From NCBI GenBank assembly GCA_035363115.1, contig DAOSEM010000001.1:1178001-1242000 (forward strand): a stretch of 64,000 nucleotides of DNA, given 5' to 3'. Both the position numbers and the translations under genes were made by a program. Source of the DNA: Syntrophales bacterium (GTDB lineage Bacteria; Desulfobacterota; Syntrophia; Syntrophales; PHBD01). The notes under the pieces are model-generated. The model did no database searches. It was not told where the DNA came from and was given only the letters and a program-made list of their open reading frames with translations. This document shows positions 7,936 to 16,463 of the stretch, piece by piece. Every line of letters begins with the position of its first letter. Position 1 is the first letter of the stretch.

Positions 7936-9093
7936 TTATTTCAGGCTGCTCAGGATGTCCCGGGCGATGATGACCCTCTGGATCTGGTTGGTTCCCTCGT
8001 AGATCGAGGTGATCCGGACGTCCCGGGCAAAGCGCTCTATCGGGAATTCCCGGGTGTAGCCGTATCCGCCCAGGATCTGAAGGGCGTTATAGCAGGCCCG
8101 CTCCGCCGCTTCCGTGGCGTAGTACTTGGCCATGGATGCCTGGCGGGCGAAGAACCGGCCGTTTTCCTTCTGGTAGGCCGCGTTCATCAGGAGGAGCCGC
8201 GCCGCTTCGAGCTCCGTGTAGGACTCGGCGATCATCCACTGGATGGCCTGAAAATTCGAAATGGGCTGATCGAACTGACGGCGCTCCAGGGCGTACTTGG
8301 CGGCATACTCGATGGCCGCCTGGCCGATGCCGAGCCCCAGGGACCCGATGCCGATCCGGCCTCCCGCCAGTTCACCCACGGCGGTCCGGAAGCCGTCGTT
8401 CGGCTTGCCCATGAGGGCGTCTTTGGGAACCCGGCAGTCCTCGAAGATCAACTCGTTCGTTATGGACGCGTGCTGGCCCATCTTGTGCTCGGCCCGGCCC
8501 ACGGTGAATCCCTTAAGCCCGTTTTCCACGAGGAACGTGCTGATACCCTTTCCTTTGGGAGCGGATTTGTCCGTCACGGCCCAGACGACGAAGACGCCGG
8601 CGTACTCTGCGCTGGTGATGAACATCTTGTTGCCGTTGAGGACCCATTCGTTGCCGTCCAGGACAGCGGAGCACCGCATTCCGGCGGGGTCCGAGCCGGC
8701 CGTGGTTTCCGTCAGGCCGAAACCGCCGGCATAGTACTCGCCGGAGCAGATTTTCGGGATGTATTTCATCCTCTGTTCTTCCGAGCCGATGGCCTGGATG
8801 ACCTCGCAGACCATGTTGTTCACCGACATGGTGACGCCCGTGGAAGCGCAGGCCTTGCCGATCTCGGTCACGGCCAGGCTGAAGGCCACGACGCCCGCCT
8901 CGGATCCGCCGTAGTCGGCCTTCACGTTGATTCCCATGAGTCCAAGGCCGGCAAGCTTCCTCAAGTTGGCGCAGAAGGCCGCTCGGTCGTCCTGCTCGTC
9001 CAGTTTTGCCGCCAGGGGCTCGAGTTCCGTCCTGGCAAAGTTGCGCGCCGTGTCCTGGATGATTCTTTGCTCTTCCGTGAGATCTAGATTCAT
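7936..9093 (-). CDS. short-chain acyl-CoA dehydrogenase
   Basis: This FAD enzyme oxidises an acyl-CoA to its 2-enoyl-CoA, probably passing electrons to an electron-transfer flavoprotein. The 385-residue chain shows the FAD/substrate signature GFGLTETTAGSDPAG, the dimer-face motif ERRQFDQPISNFQA, LQILGGYGY, and the catalytic Glu in IYEGTNQIQR (about residue 366), all typical of the butyryl-CoA dehydrogenase group. The ATG at 9093 follows GGAGGGAAGGAA; the longer frame to 9234 adds residues unlike the family. It is the third gene after gctA and gctB on the same strand, with a 183-base gap. Context suggests butyryl-CoA, but glutaryl-CoA or branched substrates are not excluded. Confidence 0.93.
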   Translation of the reverse strand: MNLDLTEEQRIIQDTARNFARTELEPLAAKLDEQDDRAAFCANLRKLAGLGLMGINVKADYGGSEAGVVAFSLAVTEIGKACASTGVTMSVNNMVCEVIQAIGSEEQRMKYIPKICSGEYYAGGFGLTETTAGSDPAGMRCSAVLDGNEWVLNGNKMFITSAEYAGVFVVWAVTDKSAPKGKGISTFLVENGLKGFTVGRAEHKMGQHASITNELIFEDCRVPKDALMGKPNDGFRTAVGELAGGRIGIGSLGLGIGQAAIEYAAKYALERRQFDQPISNFQAIQWMIAESYTELEAARLLLMNAAYQKENGRFFARQASMAKYYATEAAERACYNALQILGGYGYTREFPIERFARDVRITSIYEGTNQIQRVIIARDILSSLK

Positions 9094-9276
9094 CGTTTCT
9101 TTCCTTCCCTCCGAATGTATTACGCGCCGGCGGACTCCGTTGGCAGCGGTTCTGGAGGGCGCCGGATCATGCGCGTTCTCTTGAAAGTCCGGGAAGGGGG
9201 ATCCATCCCCCCCTCCCGGACGGCTGGCTTGCAAGCGGCGCGGGGCATGGAGTCCCGGCGCCGATTGTGTGAGGCA

Positions 9277-10182
9277 TCAGGCCCCCTTGTCGATGATGGC
9301 CTGAATTGCGGGCGTATAATCCGTCTTCGCGGGCAGGAAGATCAGTTCCGGATCGACGAACTCCCGGAGCACGAACAGCTCCCTGTAGGTCGGATGTGGG
9401 GTTTCACCCTTGACATTCGACACATTGAGATCGAAGCCGCAATTCTCCTTGACCTGTTCCACCGTGACGCCCGGATGGTGGGTCTCCAGGTAGATGATCC
9501 CATCTTTGTCGAAGCGGTAGACGCCCATGTTGGTCACGACGGCGGTGGGACCGCAGTCGGCGAAGGCGGTGTTCTTCCAGACTTCCTTCTTGGGTTTCCA
9601 CTCGTTGGTCTTGAAGTCCCAGCACCACCAGCCGGGGGTGGTCGTGTAGTCGTTCCGCTCCAGGAAGCGTCGTTTCTCCTGGAGAATGATGTAGGCGGTC
9701 CGTTTTGCCATGGTCCCGATGTCGGAGTTTCCGCCGGACCCGGTGAAGCGGTGGGAGGGGGCGAAATAGTCTCCAATGGAGGTCACGTTGACGCCTCCAT
9801 ACTTGTCGATCGCCGCACCGCCGAGGAACCCGAGTGTGACGTAACCCTGCTGCAGGTAGTAACCGAAGGTGTCGACGAGGCCGCCCAGGGTGGAGCTCAT
9901 GTTGGCCGCCCGCTGGTCGCAGACGGACATGGGGACGTGCATCGTCTTGCCGTCGCAGATTCCTGATTCGTAGATCAGGGTCGCCTTCGGCGCGTTCGTG
10001 AAGTTGGCCGTCATGATGCCCACCATGGGTAGCCCCGTGCCGGCGAACACGATATCTTCATTCCGAACTTCATGAGCCACGGCAATGGCCATCAGCTCCG
10101 GAAGGATGAATTCCCCCGGCTTCGCGGACTCATTGGGAATCAGGTCGATCAATCCCATCAATTCTTCCATTGATTTTGCCAT
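9277..10182 (-). CDS. gctB: glutaconate CoA-transferase-type subunit B
   Basis: This is the beta subunit of a class I (family I) CoA-transferase, which moves CoA from acetyl-CoA or another donor to a free acid. The family's catalytic glutamate is expected at Glu72 in LIYESGICDG. The sequence also has TGSGGNSDIG and HHPGVTVEQV, typical of the 3-oxoacid/glutaconate CoA-transferase beta fold; the length of 301 residues is normal. It starts 21 bases after gctA behind AAAGGGGGG. Paired with gctA and an acyl-CoA dehydrogenase, it most likely activates a fatty acid. The name reflects sequence family, not proven glutaconate use. Confidence 0.9.
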   Translation of the reverse strand: MAKSMEELMGLIDLIPNESAKPGEFILPELMAIAVAHEVRNEDIVFAGTGLPMVGIMTANFTNAPKATLIYESGICDGKTMHVPMSVCDQRAANMSSTLGGLVDTFGYYLQQGYVTLGFLGGAAIDKYGGVNVTSIGDYFAPSHRFTGSGGNSDIGTMAKRTAYIILQEKRRFLERNDYTTTPGWWCWDFKTNEWKPKKEVWKNTAFADCGPTAVVTNMGVYRFDKDGIIYLETHHPGVTVEQVKENCGFDLNVSNVKGETPHPTYRELFVLREFVDPELIFLPAKTDYTPAIQAIIDKGA

Positions 10183-10203
10183 GTTTCGTATCCCCCCTTT
10201 CTT

Positions 10204-11259
10204 TTAATAACCGCTTCGTGCCACGGACAAGGGCATCTTCATCCTGGGCGCCGGTTTCTTTCCTCTCATCATGCGAACGCTGTAACCGGTCGTGCTGTCC
10301 GCCTTCAGGTCGAGAAGCCGTTTGGCACCCAGCTTGACAACGAAGTCTTCCCAGCTCTTGGGACCGAAGACCCACTCGTCGAGCCACTTTTTCAGGTCAT
10401 CGTTGTTCCGGGAGGCCTTGTCCATATCCCGCATGAAGGGCGCGTCGTAGTCGTAGTAGAAGGGAACCGAGCTCGGGAATGCGCCCCATGGGCACTCCAC
10501 GACGGCGTCCACGACGAAGTAGGGGATCTGGTTCGTCTCGGGAAGTTTTCTCATCTCCGATTCAGGGACAATCTCCTCGGCGAGGATCACGACCTTGTCA
10601 CAGGCAAAGGAGATCTCCTTGTCGATGGTGCCGACGCCGCGCCAGCGGGCCGTTCCCTTGTCACCGGCCTGGGCGACGTGGATGATGGCCAGCTCCGGCT
10701 TGGCTGCCGGCAGCAGGATGGTGTCACCCTCGCCCCAGAAGGGTTCTTCCATCTGGATAAATTTCTTCCGGGGGATTTTGGCATTCTTGCCGTCCCGCAT
10801 GCCCGCCTTGCCGAGGGCGTCATATTTGGGATTGTAGAGATCGGAGCCCAGGGGGGCGGAATAAGGGATGAAGGGCGCCCCGATGGCGCCGGCGAGGAAC
10901 CGCATGGCCATGGCGCCATGGGAATAATCCTCCAGAATCACCTTGCCGGCCTTGTAGTGCCGCTCCAGGTTGATGTCGATCTTGCCGGCCATTTCACCCC
11001 AGCCCATCCAGTCCGTCTCATAAATCTTCATGGCGTTGACGGAGTTCAGCAGCCAGGTACACACACCGCCATGCCGGTCGATGACATGAATGTCTTTGAT
11101 GCCCTGACGGACCGTCTCCCAGGCGAAGGCGAAGGGGTTCCGGTTGAAGCCCGTGAACCCGCTGAACGCGCAGATGACCCCGTTGTGCATGTACGTCTTG
11201 ACTGCTTCCTCCAGCGACAGGATCTCCGCCTTTTTCGATTTCCCGCGAATTCTTGCCAT
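10204..11259 (-). CDS. gctA: glutaconate CoA-transferase-type subunit A
   Basis: This is the alpha subunit of the same CoA-transferase, 351 residues. It shows the CoA-transferase N-terminal glycine-rich segment (NGVICAFSGFTGFNRNPFAF) and the later AAKPELAIIHVAQAGDKG, with the downstream ILAEEIVPESEMRK block usual in the alpha subunit. The ATG at 11259 follows AAAAGGAGG by 6 bases, a very strong start. It heads the gctA-gctB-dehydrogenase operon, and its promoter must lie in the 460-base gap upstream. The operon could activate butyrate or isobutyrate with acetyl-CoA as donor. Confidence 0.9.
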   Translation of the reverse strand: MARIRGKSKKAEILSLEEAVKTYMHNGVICAFSGFTGFNRNPFAFAWETVRQGIKDIHVIDRHGGVCTWLLNSVNAMKIYETDWMGWGEMAGKIDINLERHYKAGKVILEDYSHGAMAMRFLAGAIGAPFIPYSAPLGSDLYNPKYDALGKAGMRDGKNAKIPRKKFIQMEEPFWGEGDTILLPAAKPELAIIHVAQAGDKGTARWRGVGTIDKEISFACDKVVILAEEIVPESEMRKLPETNQIPYFVVDAVVECPWGAFPSSVPFYYDYDAPFMRDMDKASRNNDDLKKWLDEWVFGPKSWEDFVVKLGAKRLLDLKADSTTGYSVRMMRGKKPAPRMKMPLSVARSGY

Positions 11260-11722
11260 TGTTACCTCCTTTTCAGTGCAATGATAAACCCCCTTGAATA
11301 ACCTGAAAACTCATAAGAACAGACCGGCTCTGTGTTTTGTGTGCTCACCTCCCTTCTTCGTGAAGAAATGAATGATGGCCTGATGTACGGAAAAAGACGC
11401 CGCAGGGAGCGGCAATGTGCTGATCATTCCGCGGCGGATGCGAGAGGAGCGGCATAAAGAGATCCCTTGGGCCTCTCAGGGCGAACTCCTGTTGAATGGT
11501 GCAACTGTTATGTCAGAGGTTGAGGAAACGACGATCCGCCCGGCCTCCGGCTGACCGGTTTACCCGGTTCTGGTGCAGTGTCGGGGGGCGGGCATGACGG
11601 GATGAAATTCGAAATAGGGTATAAGGGATCGGCCCCTCGGTGTCAAGAAATAATTGGGGATGTTTCCAGGGGTTGAGACCTCCCCGGTACCATCGCGGCG
11701 GATGCGGCGCAGGGGAGGCCGG
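11260..11722. other. intergenic region upstream of gctA
   Basis: About 460 bases with no supported gene. The minus-strand direction should contain the gctA promoter, but I could not find a convincing -35/-10 pair. A small inverted repeat TTCTTC/GAAGAA lies near 11353-11367. The far end (from about 11700) is the region just downstream of the YcaO operon. Confidence 0.4.
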
Positions 11723-12067
11723 TCATGCCGGCCGGGGAGCCATCTCTTCCAGGATCTCATCCAGGTAGGCCGGGGGCAGCGATTCGCCGAGGGTCTCCAT
11801 GTCCGTCTCCAGGACTTCGCAGAGGGCCAGGGTCAAACCTTCATACAGGATCATCAGATGGTGGAGGGACTCTTCCGCCCGCTCCTCCAGCAGGGCCTCT
11901 TCCAGGGTTTCCCGGATGAAGGGGTCTCCTGCCAGATCCAGCGAGGACCGGCCCAGGGCTTCCAGGTACCGGGACGGCGCCTCGTCGCTGCTGTAAAGGA
12001 TCGCCATCTGCCGGAAGGCCAGATAGCAGTAGATCGCCCGCTGGGTGATGTCCTCTTCGCCAAGCAT
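11723..12067 (-). CDS. small helical hypothetical protein downstream of YcaO
   Basis: I do not recognise this 114-residue acidic protein. It is predicted to be all helical, with many Glu and Leu (for example EALLEERAEESLHHLMILYE) and no Cys in a metal motif, no signal and no membrane span. Its ATG lies one base beyond the YcaO stop, with AAGGAG 7-8 bases ahead and located inside the YcaO 3' end, so the pair is almost certainly one operon. YcaO enzymes usually act with a partner or on a peptide substrate; this protein is a candidate partner, but it has no recognisable precursor-peptide or TfuA features. Its function is unknown. Confidence 0.65.
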   Translation of the reverse strand: MLGEEDITQRAIYCYLAFRQMAILYSSDEAPSRYLEALGRSSLDLAGDPFIRETLEEALLEERAEESLHHLMILYEGLTLALCEVLETDMETLGESLPPAYLDEILEEMAPRPA

Positions 12068-12068
12068 A

Positions 12069-13277
12069 TCATGCTCCTTCGGGGTCGGAAAAAAGGCGTT
12101 CTCCCCTCCGGCTCCGGTCGAAGCAGCACGCCTCCATGCCGGGGACGACTACGCGCACCGTGGGGATGCCGGTCGCATCATCCGTCAGGTCCACGGCAAT
12201 CACCCGGTCCAGGCCGCGGTTCGCGCATCTGGACATCAGGAGGCGCACGTCATCGCAAATGTCGTCCCGAAAATCGGCGTCCATGTCGCCCAGGCTGATC
12301 TGCCGGTGGCTGAAGAACCGGTAATCCTGTTCCTCCTCCCGGAAATAGGCTGAGCAAGCCTCCTGCAGGCCCGCCAGACCCTTCGTCTGCAGGAACAGGG
12401 CGCGGGTGGTGACGATTTCCAGCAGGGCCCGGGCCAGGGCCACGCGAGGATCCAGGTGGGTTCCGAAACCGTCGATGGGGATCATGGAATCGTACTGCAG
12501 ATCCCTGGAAAAGGCGGCGATCGTGGGTACCCCGACGTCCGAGGTGATGTTCTTGGCCACGATTTCGACCTCCGCCTCGCTGAATTTTCCGATGATGTCG
12601 AGGAGGAAGGCATTGCCGTCCGCCGCCTCCACCGACAGGGCGTCCAGTGCCTCGGCCCGGTACTGGGCGATGCTCCAGGCGTCGCGCTCGATCACCTCCG
12701 TGAGGCCGTGTTCCACGGCTTCTTCCAGGGTATTGCCTGCGGCGATGCCGTTGGTGTGGGTGTGGATGACCAGGATATCGTCCAGATGAAAGGGATGAAA
12801 GACGGCGCAGGCGGGCAGGTATACCCCCTCTTCGCGCAGGAGGTCGTAGCCCGCGGTCCAGAAGATGGGACGGTCGTCGTCGTACTCGCTGACCCGCGAG
12901 AGAATCAGGTCCGGCGGGTGGAGGACATTGAAGCGTTGGGACAGCCGGCGGTAACTGTCCCGGATCAGCCTTTCCCGATGGATTTCCCGGAACTCGGATG
13001 CGTATCGCTCAACGGACTCCATTGTCAGGGATACCCGGGCCTGGACGGGCGTGATTCCCTTGCCGGTGTGTCGGGTCTGGGATCCGTCCGGACGGATCCT
13101 CCGGCAGGTGAAGACCGGGATGCCGATGCGATCGTCTCCCGCGGCGTCCCGGACTTCCAGCATTCCGACGGTCTCTTCCAGGCGGGCGATGAGCGCCAGG
13201 GTCTCCGCGGGCGGGCATGAGCGGTGGGTCTCCAGGATGTAGGTCTTCGGACAGGGCTTGAGCGAGAAGGGCGGCAT
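12069..13277 (-). CDS. YcaO-domain protein (ATP-dependent amide backbone-modifying enzyme)
   Basis: YcaO proteins activate peptide amide oxygens with ATP to form azolines, thioamides or amidines. The 402-residue chain opens KTYILETHRSCPPAETLA and continues DRIGIPVFTC, then GKGITPVQARVSLTMESVER; these match the stand-alone YcaO type of archaea used in McrA thioamidation. Nucleotide-binding motifs are present: SxxxExxER (SLTMESVERY), EHGLTEVIERDA, and ARALLEIVTTRA. The C-terminus lacks the PxPxP ending of azoline-forming YcaOs. ATG 13277 follows CAGGAG by 7-8 bases, so the longer frame to 13316 is rejected. It heads a two-gene operon. No methyl-coenzyme M reductase or natural-product genes are near, so the target is unknown. 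Confidence 0.85.
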   Translation of the reverse strand: MPPFSLKPCPKTYILETHRSCPPAETLALIARLEETVGMLEVRDAAGDDRIGIPVFTCRRIRPDGSQTRHTGKGITPVQARVSLTMESVERYASEFREIHRERLIRDSYRRLSQRFNVLHPPDLILSRVSEYDDDRPIFWTAGYDLLREEGVYLPACAVFHPFHLDDILVIHTHTNGIAAGNTLEEAVEHGLTEVIERDAWSIAQYRAEALDALSVEAADGNAFLLDIIGKFSEAEVEIVAKNITSDVGVPTIAAFSRDLQYDSMIPIDGFGTHLDPRVALARALLEIVTTRALFLQTKGLAGLQEACSAYFREEEQDYRFFSHRQISLGDMDADFRDDICDDVRLLMSRCANRGLDRVIAVDLTDDATGIPTVRVVVPGMEACCFDRSRRGERLFSDPEGA

Positions 13278-13581
13278 CCGTCGTCTCCTGGTGGATCGGG
13301 GCTGCCGGATCAGCAAACTACGCCTGCCGGCGACGGGAAGGAAGTCAATCCCATATCGGACGGACTGTCAACCGTTTTGTGAAGCGATATCCGAAACTCC
13401 CGGAGAATCCGGCGGCGGGAGCCAAAGAAATTGACAAACAGCCGGGGTTGTGAGAAAAACCGGAACCAGTCTTTTACTGGTAAAAGCGCCTTTTTCCCCC
13501 TTCCCCAACATAGCAACGAACCGGACCTGCACGGCAGTGGAGCGCGCGGGGCAGGTCCGGGGGAAATAAAAGGAGGATGAG
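13278..13581. other. divergent intergenic region before the thiolase operon
   Basis: About 300 bases between the YcaO start and the thiolase start, so both promoters should lie here. A TTGACA at 13431-13436 is followed at proper spacing only by A-rich text (GAAAAA), a weak -10. A 16-base palindrome at 13471-13486 is described separately. GGAGG lies just before the thiolase ATG. Confidence 0.4.
13471..13486 (+). promoter_or_regulatory. palindromic operator candidate before thiolase-hbd
   Basis: CTTTTACTGGTAAAAG is a perfect inverted repeat of two 7-base arms around TG, about 95 bases before the thiolase start and just downstream of a TTGACA. Its size and symmetry suit a dimeric repressor; I cannot name the regulator. 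Confidence 0.45.
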
Positions 13582-14943
13582 ATGGAGAAGGTACCGCAGA
13601 AACTGGATAAAACCAGACCAAAGTTTTACGCCGATGCCAAGATCAGCGGGTTCGGCGAACGGAAACCCGATTATTCCGGCATGGGGAGAAAGATCAAGGG
13701 GCAGTTCAAGGGACTCCGCGAGGTGGTCTGTGTGGAGGCATGCCGCACACCTTACGGTGTCTTTGGCGGGTCCCTCAAGGGGTTCGACGCCCCCCAGCTG
13801 GGAGCCCTGGCCATCAAGGAGTGCCTGCGGCGGACAGGCGGCAAAGTCAAGCCGGAGGACATCGATTATGTGTTCATGGGCCAGGTGGTGCCTGCCGGAT
13901 GCGGACAGGTGCCGAGCCGCCAGGCGACCCTGCTGGCAGGACTTCCCGAGTCCGTGCCGTCCATCACGGTGAACAAGGTCTGTTCGTCGGGCATCAAGAC
14001 GATCGACCTGGCCGTTCAGATGATCCAGACGGGAAGGGCGGAGGTCGTCATCGCCGGGGGCCAGGAGAGCATGTCGAACTGTCCATACTCGCTTCCCGAC
14101 ATGCGCTGGGGAAACCGGATGGGCCTTCCCAACGGAAGGATGGTAGACCTGATGGTCTATGACGGTCTCTGGGACGCCTTCTACAACCGGCACATGGCGA
14201 TCCATGGCTCGGAAACGGCTGACGAGTTCGGATTCACCCGGCAGGACCAGGATGAGTGGGCGTACACCTCGCAGATGCGGGCCGTGGAGGCCATGAAGGC
14301 GGGCCGCCTGGACGATGAGATCTTCCCCGTGGAGATCAAGAAGGGCAAGGACACGGCGGTCTTCGACAAGGACGAGGGCCCCCGGACCGGAACGACCATG
14401 GACGGCCTGGGCAAGCTGCCTCCCGTCTTCAACCACAAGAGCACCGTCACGGGACAGCCCGGCAGCGTGACCGCGGGCAACGCGCCCGGCGTGAACGACG
14501 GCGGCGACGTCTGCATGCTCATGAGCGCCGAAAAAGCGAAAGAGCTTGGCCTGAAGCCCCTCTTCACGATACTCGGTTACGCGGAGGTTTCCCAGCCGAC
14601 GAAGGACATCGCCACGGTCCCGGGGCTCTCCATCAAGAAGATCCTCGAAGAGAACGATCTGACACTCGACCAGGTGGACCTGATCGAGATCAACGAGGCC
14701 TTCGCCGCCGTCGTCCTCGTCAGCGCCCGGAGTATCCTGGGCATGTCCAAAGAGGAGATGATGAAGAAGGTCAACGTCAACGGAAGCGCCATCGCCTACG
14801 GTCACCCCATCGGGGCCACCGGCGCCCGGATTCTCATGACCCTCGGGTATGAACTGAGGAGGCGAGGAGGCGGCATCGGCGTCTGCGGGATCTGTTCCGG
14901 CCACGCCCAGGGCGACGCCATGCTCATCCGGGTGGACAAGTGA
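13582..14943 (+). CDS. acetyl-CoA acetyltransferase (thiolase)
   Basis: The enzyme cleaves acetoacetyl-CoA (or a longer 3-oxoacyl-CoA) with CoA, the last step of short-chain oxidation. Catalytic features are visible: the nucleophile Cys134 in VNKVCSSGIK, NEAFA, the His in YGHPIGATGAR, and the second Cys in CGICSGHAQG. The length of 453 residues is about 55-60 more than usual, because of a basic N-terminal extension (KTRPKFYADAKISGFGERK) before the core begins at REVVCVEACRTP. The ribosome-binding site AAAAGGAGG is strong. It is followed at 147 bases by hbd on the same strand. The long N-terminus is unusual but the fold is intact; substrate range is unknown. Confidence 0.93.
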   Translation: MEKVPQKLDKTRPKFYADAKISGFGERKPDYSGMGRKIKGQFKGLREVVCVEACRTPYGVFGGSLKGFDAPQLGALAIKECLRRTGGKVKPEDIDYVFMGQVVPAGCGQVPSRQATLLAGLPESVPSITVNKVCSSGIKTIDLAVQMIQTGRAEVVIAGGQESMSNCPYSLPDMRWGNRMGLPNGRMVDLMVYDGLWDAFYNRHMAIHGSETADEFGFTRQDQDEWAYTSQMRAVEAMKAGRLDDEIFPVEIKKGKDTAVFDKDEGPRTGTTMDGLGKLPPVFNHKSTVTGQPGSVTAGNAPGVNDGGDVCMLMSAEKAKELGLKPLFTILGYAEVSQPTKDIATVPGLSIKKILEENDLTLDQVDLIEINEAFAAVVLVSARSILGMSKEEMMKKVNVNGSAIAYGHPIGATGARILMTLGYELRRRGGGIGVCGICSGHAQGDAMLIRVDK

Positions 14944-15090
14944 GGGAAACCGAAGGGATCCGATAGATTGATCGATCCATATTGACATTCCGGAAACGGC
15001 AGGAAAAAAGGGGGAGACGGCGGGCTCCGGGCCCGGCCGCCTGTCCCAGCCGGCCGTGTTCCAGGGGGAAAAAAACAAGGAGGGCAGGAG

Positions 15091-15948
15091 ATGACAATCA
15101 AGACAATCGGTGTAGTGGGTGCGGGTCAGATGGGAAACGGAATCGCCCAGGTCGCGGCATCTCCGGGCGGTCTGAACGTCATCATGAACGACATTGCCGA
15201 GCCGTTCGTAAACCGGGGCTATGACACCATCTCCAAAAATCTCGACCGGCTGGTGGCCAAGGAGAAGCTGACGGCGGACCAGAAGGCGGAGATCCTCGGA
15301 CGGATCCGGAAGAGCACGAACGTCGAGGACATGAAGGACGCCGACTTTGTCGTGGAGGCGGCGGTGGAGCGGGAGGACCTGAAACTGGGGCTCTTCAAGA
15401 AGCTCGACGAAATCTGCAAGCCAGGGGTCATTCTCGCAACGAATACCTCATCCATTCCAATCACCCGGATCGCCGGAGCCACAAAACGCTCCGGACTGGT
15501 CATCGGGATGCACTTCATGAATCCCGTACCGGTCATGCGGCTCGTGGAGATCATCCGTGGTCTCGCCACATCGCAGGAGACGTACAACACGACGGAAGCG
15601 CTCAGCAAGCAGTTCGGCAAGGTCCCGGTGGAGTGCAACGATTTCCCCGGATTCGTGTCCAACCGGATCCTGATGCCCATGATCAACGAGGCGGTCTATG
15701 CCCTGATGGAGGGCGTCGGGCAGCCGAAGGCGATCGACGATATCATGGTCCTGGGGATGAACCACCCCATGGGACCGCTGGCCCTGGCGGACCTGATCGG
15801 CCTGGATACCTGCTGGGCCATCATGGACGTCCTCTACAAGGGTTTCGGCGACTCCAAGTACCGTCCCTGCCCTCTCCTGAAAAAGTATGTCGACGCGGGG
15901 TTTATGGGACGAAAGAGCGGTCGCGGTTTTTACGATTACAGCAAGTAA
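15091..15948 (+). CDS. hbd: 3-hydroxybutyryl-CoA dehydrogenase
   Basis: This NAD-dependent enzyme oxidises 3-hydroxybutyryl-CoA to acetoacetyl-CoA. The 285-residue chain begins with a Rossmann fold (VVGAGQMGNGIAQVAA) and carries HFMNPVPVMRLVEIIRG, the catalytic His-Asn segment, then a C-terminal domain ending KSGRGFYDY. It starts behind ACAAGGAGGGCAGGAG. The thiolase gene lies upstream on the same strand, so the two steps are likely co-expressed. Normal length and motifs give high confidence; stereospecificity for the S-form is assumed from the family. Confidence 0.95.
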   Translation: MTIKTIGVVGAGQMGNGIAQVAASPGGLNVIMNDIAEPFVNRGYDTISKNLDRLVAKEKLTADQKAEILGRIRKSTNVEDMKDADFVVEAAVEREDLKLGLFKKLDEICKPGVILATNTSSIPITRIAGATKRSGLVIGMHFMNPVPVMRLVEIIRGLATSQETYNTTEALSKQFGKVPVECNDFPGFVSNRILMPMINEAVYALMEGVGQPKAIDDIMVLGMNHPMGPLALADLIGLDTCWAIMDVLYKGFGDSKYRPCPLLKKYVDAGFMGRKSGRGFYDYSK

Positions 15949-15983
15949 TGCGGCAGCCAGCCGCCATTCCGTGGTAAGATTCC

Positions 15984-16018
15984 GTCACCCTCTCCCGGCA
16001 TGTCCGGGGGAGGGTGAC
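15984..16018. terminator. long perfect hairpin after hbd
   Basis: GTCACCCTCTCCCGG and CCGGGGGAGGGTGAC form a 15-bp stem with one G-U and a 5-base loop. There is no T-run on either side, so it may be a rho-independent-like end or an RNA-stabilising hairpin rather than a classical terminator. Confidence 0.5.
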
Positions 16019-16101
16019 GCGGAAACGGCCGCCGATTTGGGCCGAACCCTTTCCAAATGCCGCTCCCGCGGGGTATCCGGCCGGACGATGGGGGAGGATC
16101 C

Positions 16102-16434
16102 ATGGAAATCGATACCCGCAAGGAAAAAGACGCGGTCGTTGTGTCCGTCCGCGGGCGGATGGATGCCCTTTGCGCCCCGGACTTCGACCGGATCCTGGAG
16201 CACTGCCTGGAACGGGGGGAGAGCCGTTTCGTGATCGACTTCAGCGCCCTGGAGTATATCAGCAGTGCCGGCCTTCAGTGCATCCTGGAAGCGGCCCGGC
16301 AACTCGAGGAAGGAAAAGGGGAGATCTCTCTGGCCAACCTGAAAGGGCCGGTCCGGGAAGTCTTTGAAATATCCGGTTTCGATACCCTTTTCCCGATCTA
16401 TGATACGGTGGAAGCCGCTTTGAATTCCGACTGA
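16102..16434 (+). CDS. STAS-domain anti-sigma factor antagonist
   Basis: This 110-residue protein is a single STAS domain (MEIDTRKEKDAVVVSVRGRM). LEYISSAGLQCIL contains the conserved serine pair, one of which is normally phosphorylated by the partner kinase in Spo0F/RsbW-type switches. ATG 16102 sits after GGGGGAGG; the longer frame to 16057 is not supported. It is the first gene of a same-strand block with an HATPase, an acetyltransferase and a SpoIIE-type phosphatase, which is the expected company for a partner-switching antagonist. The controlled target is not visible here. Confidence 0.9.
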   Translation: MEIDTRKEKDAVVVSVRGRMDALCAPDFDRILEHCLERGESRFVIDFSALEYISSAGLQCILEAARQLEEGKGEISLANLKGPVREVFEISGFDTLFPIYDTVEAALNSD

Positions 16435-16463
16435 TCTTCTTCAGCCGGCCCTTTGGACCCTGT

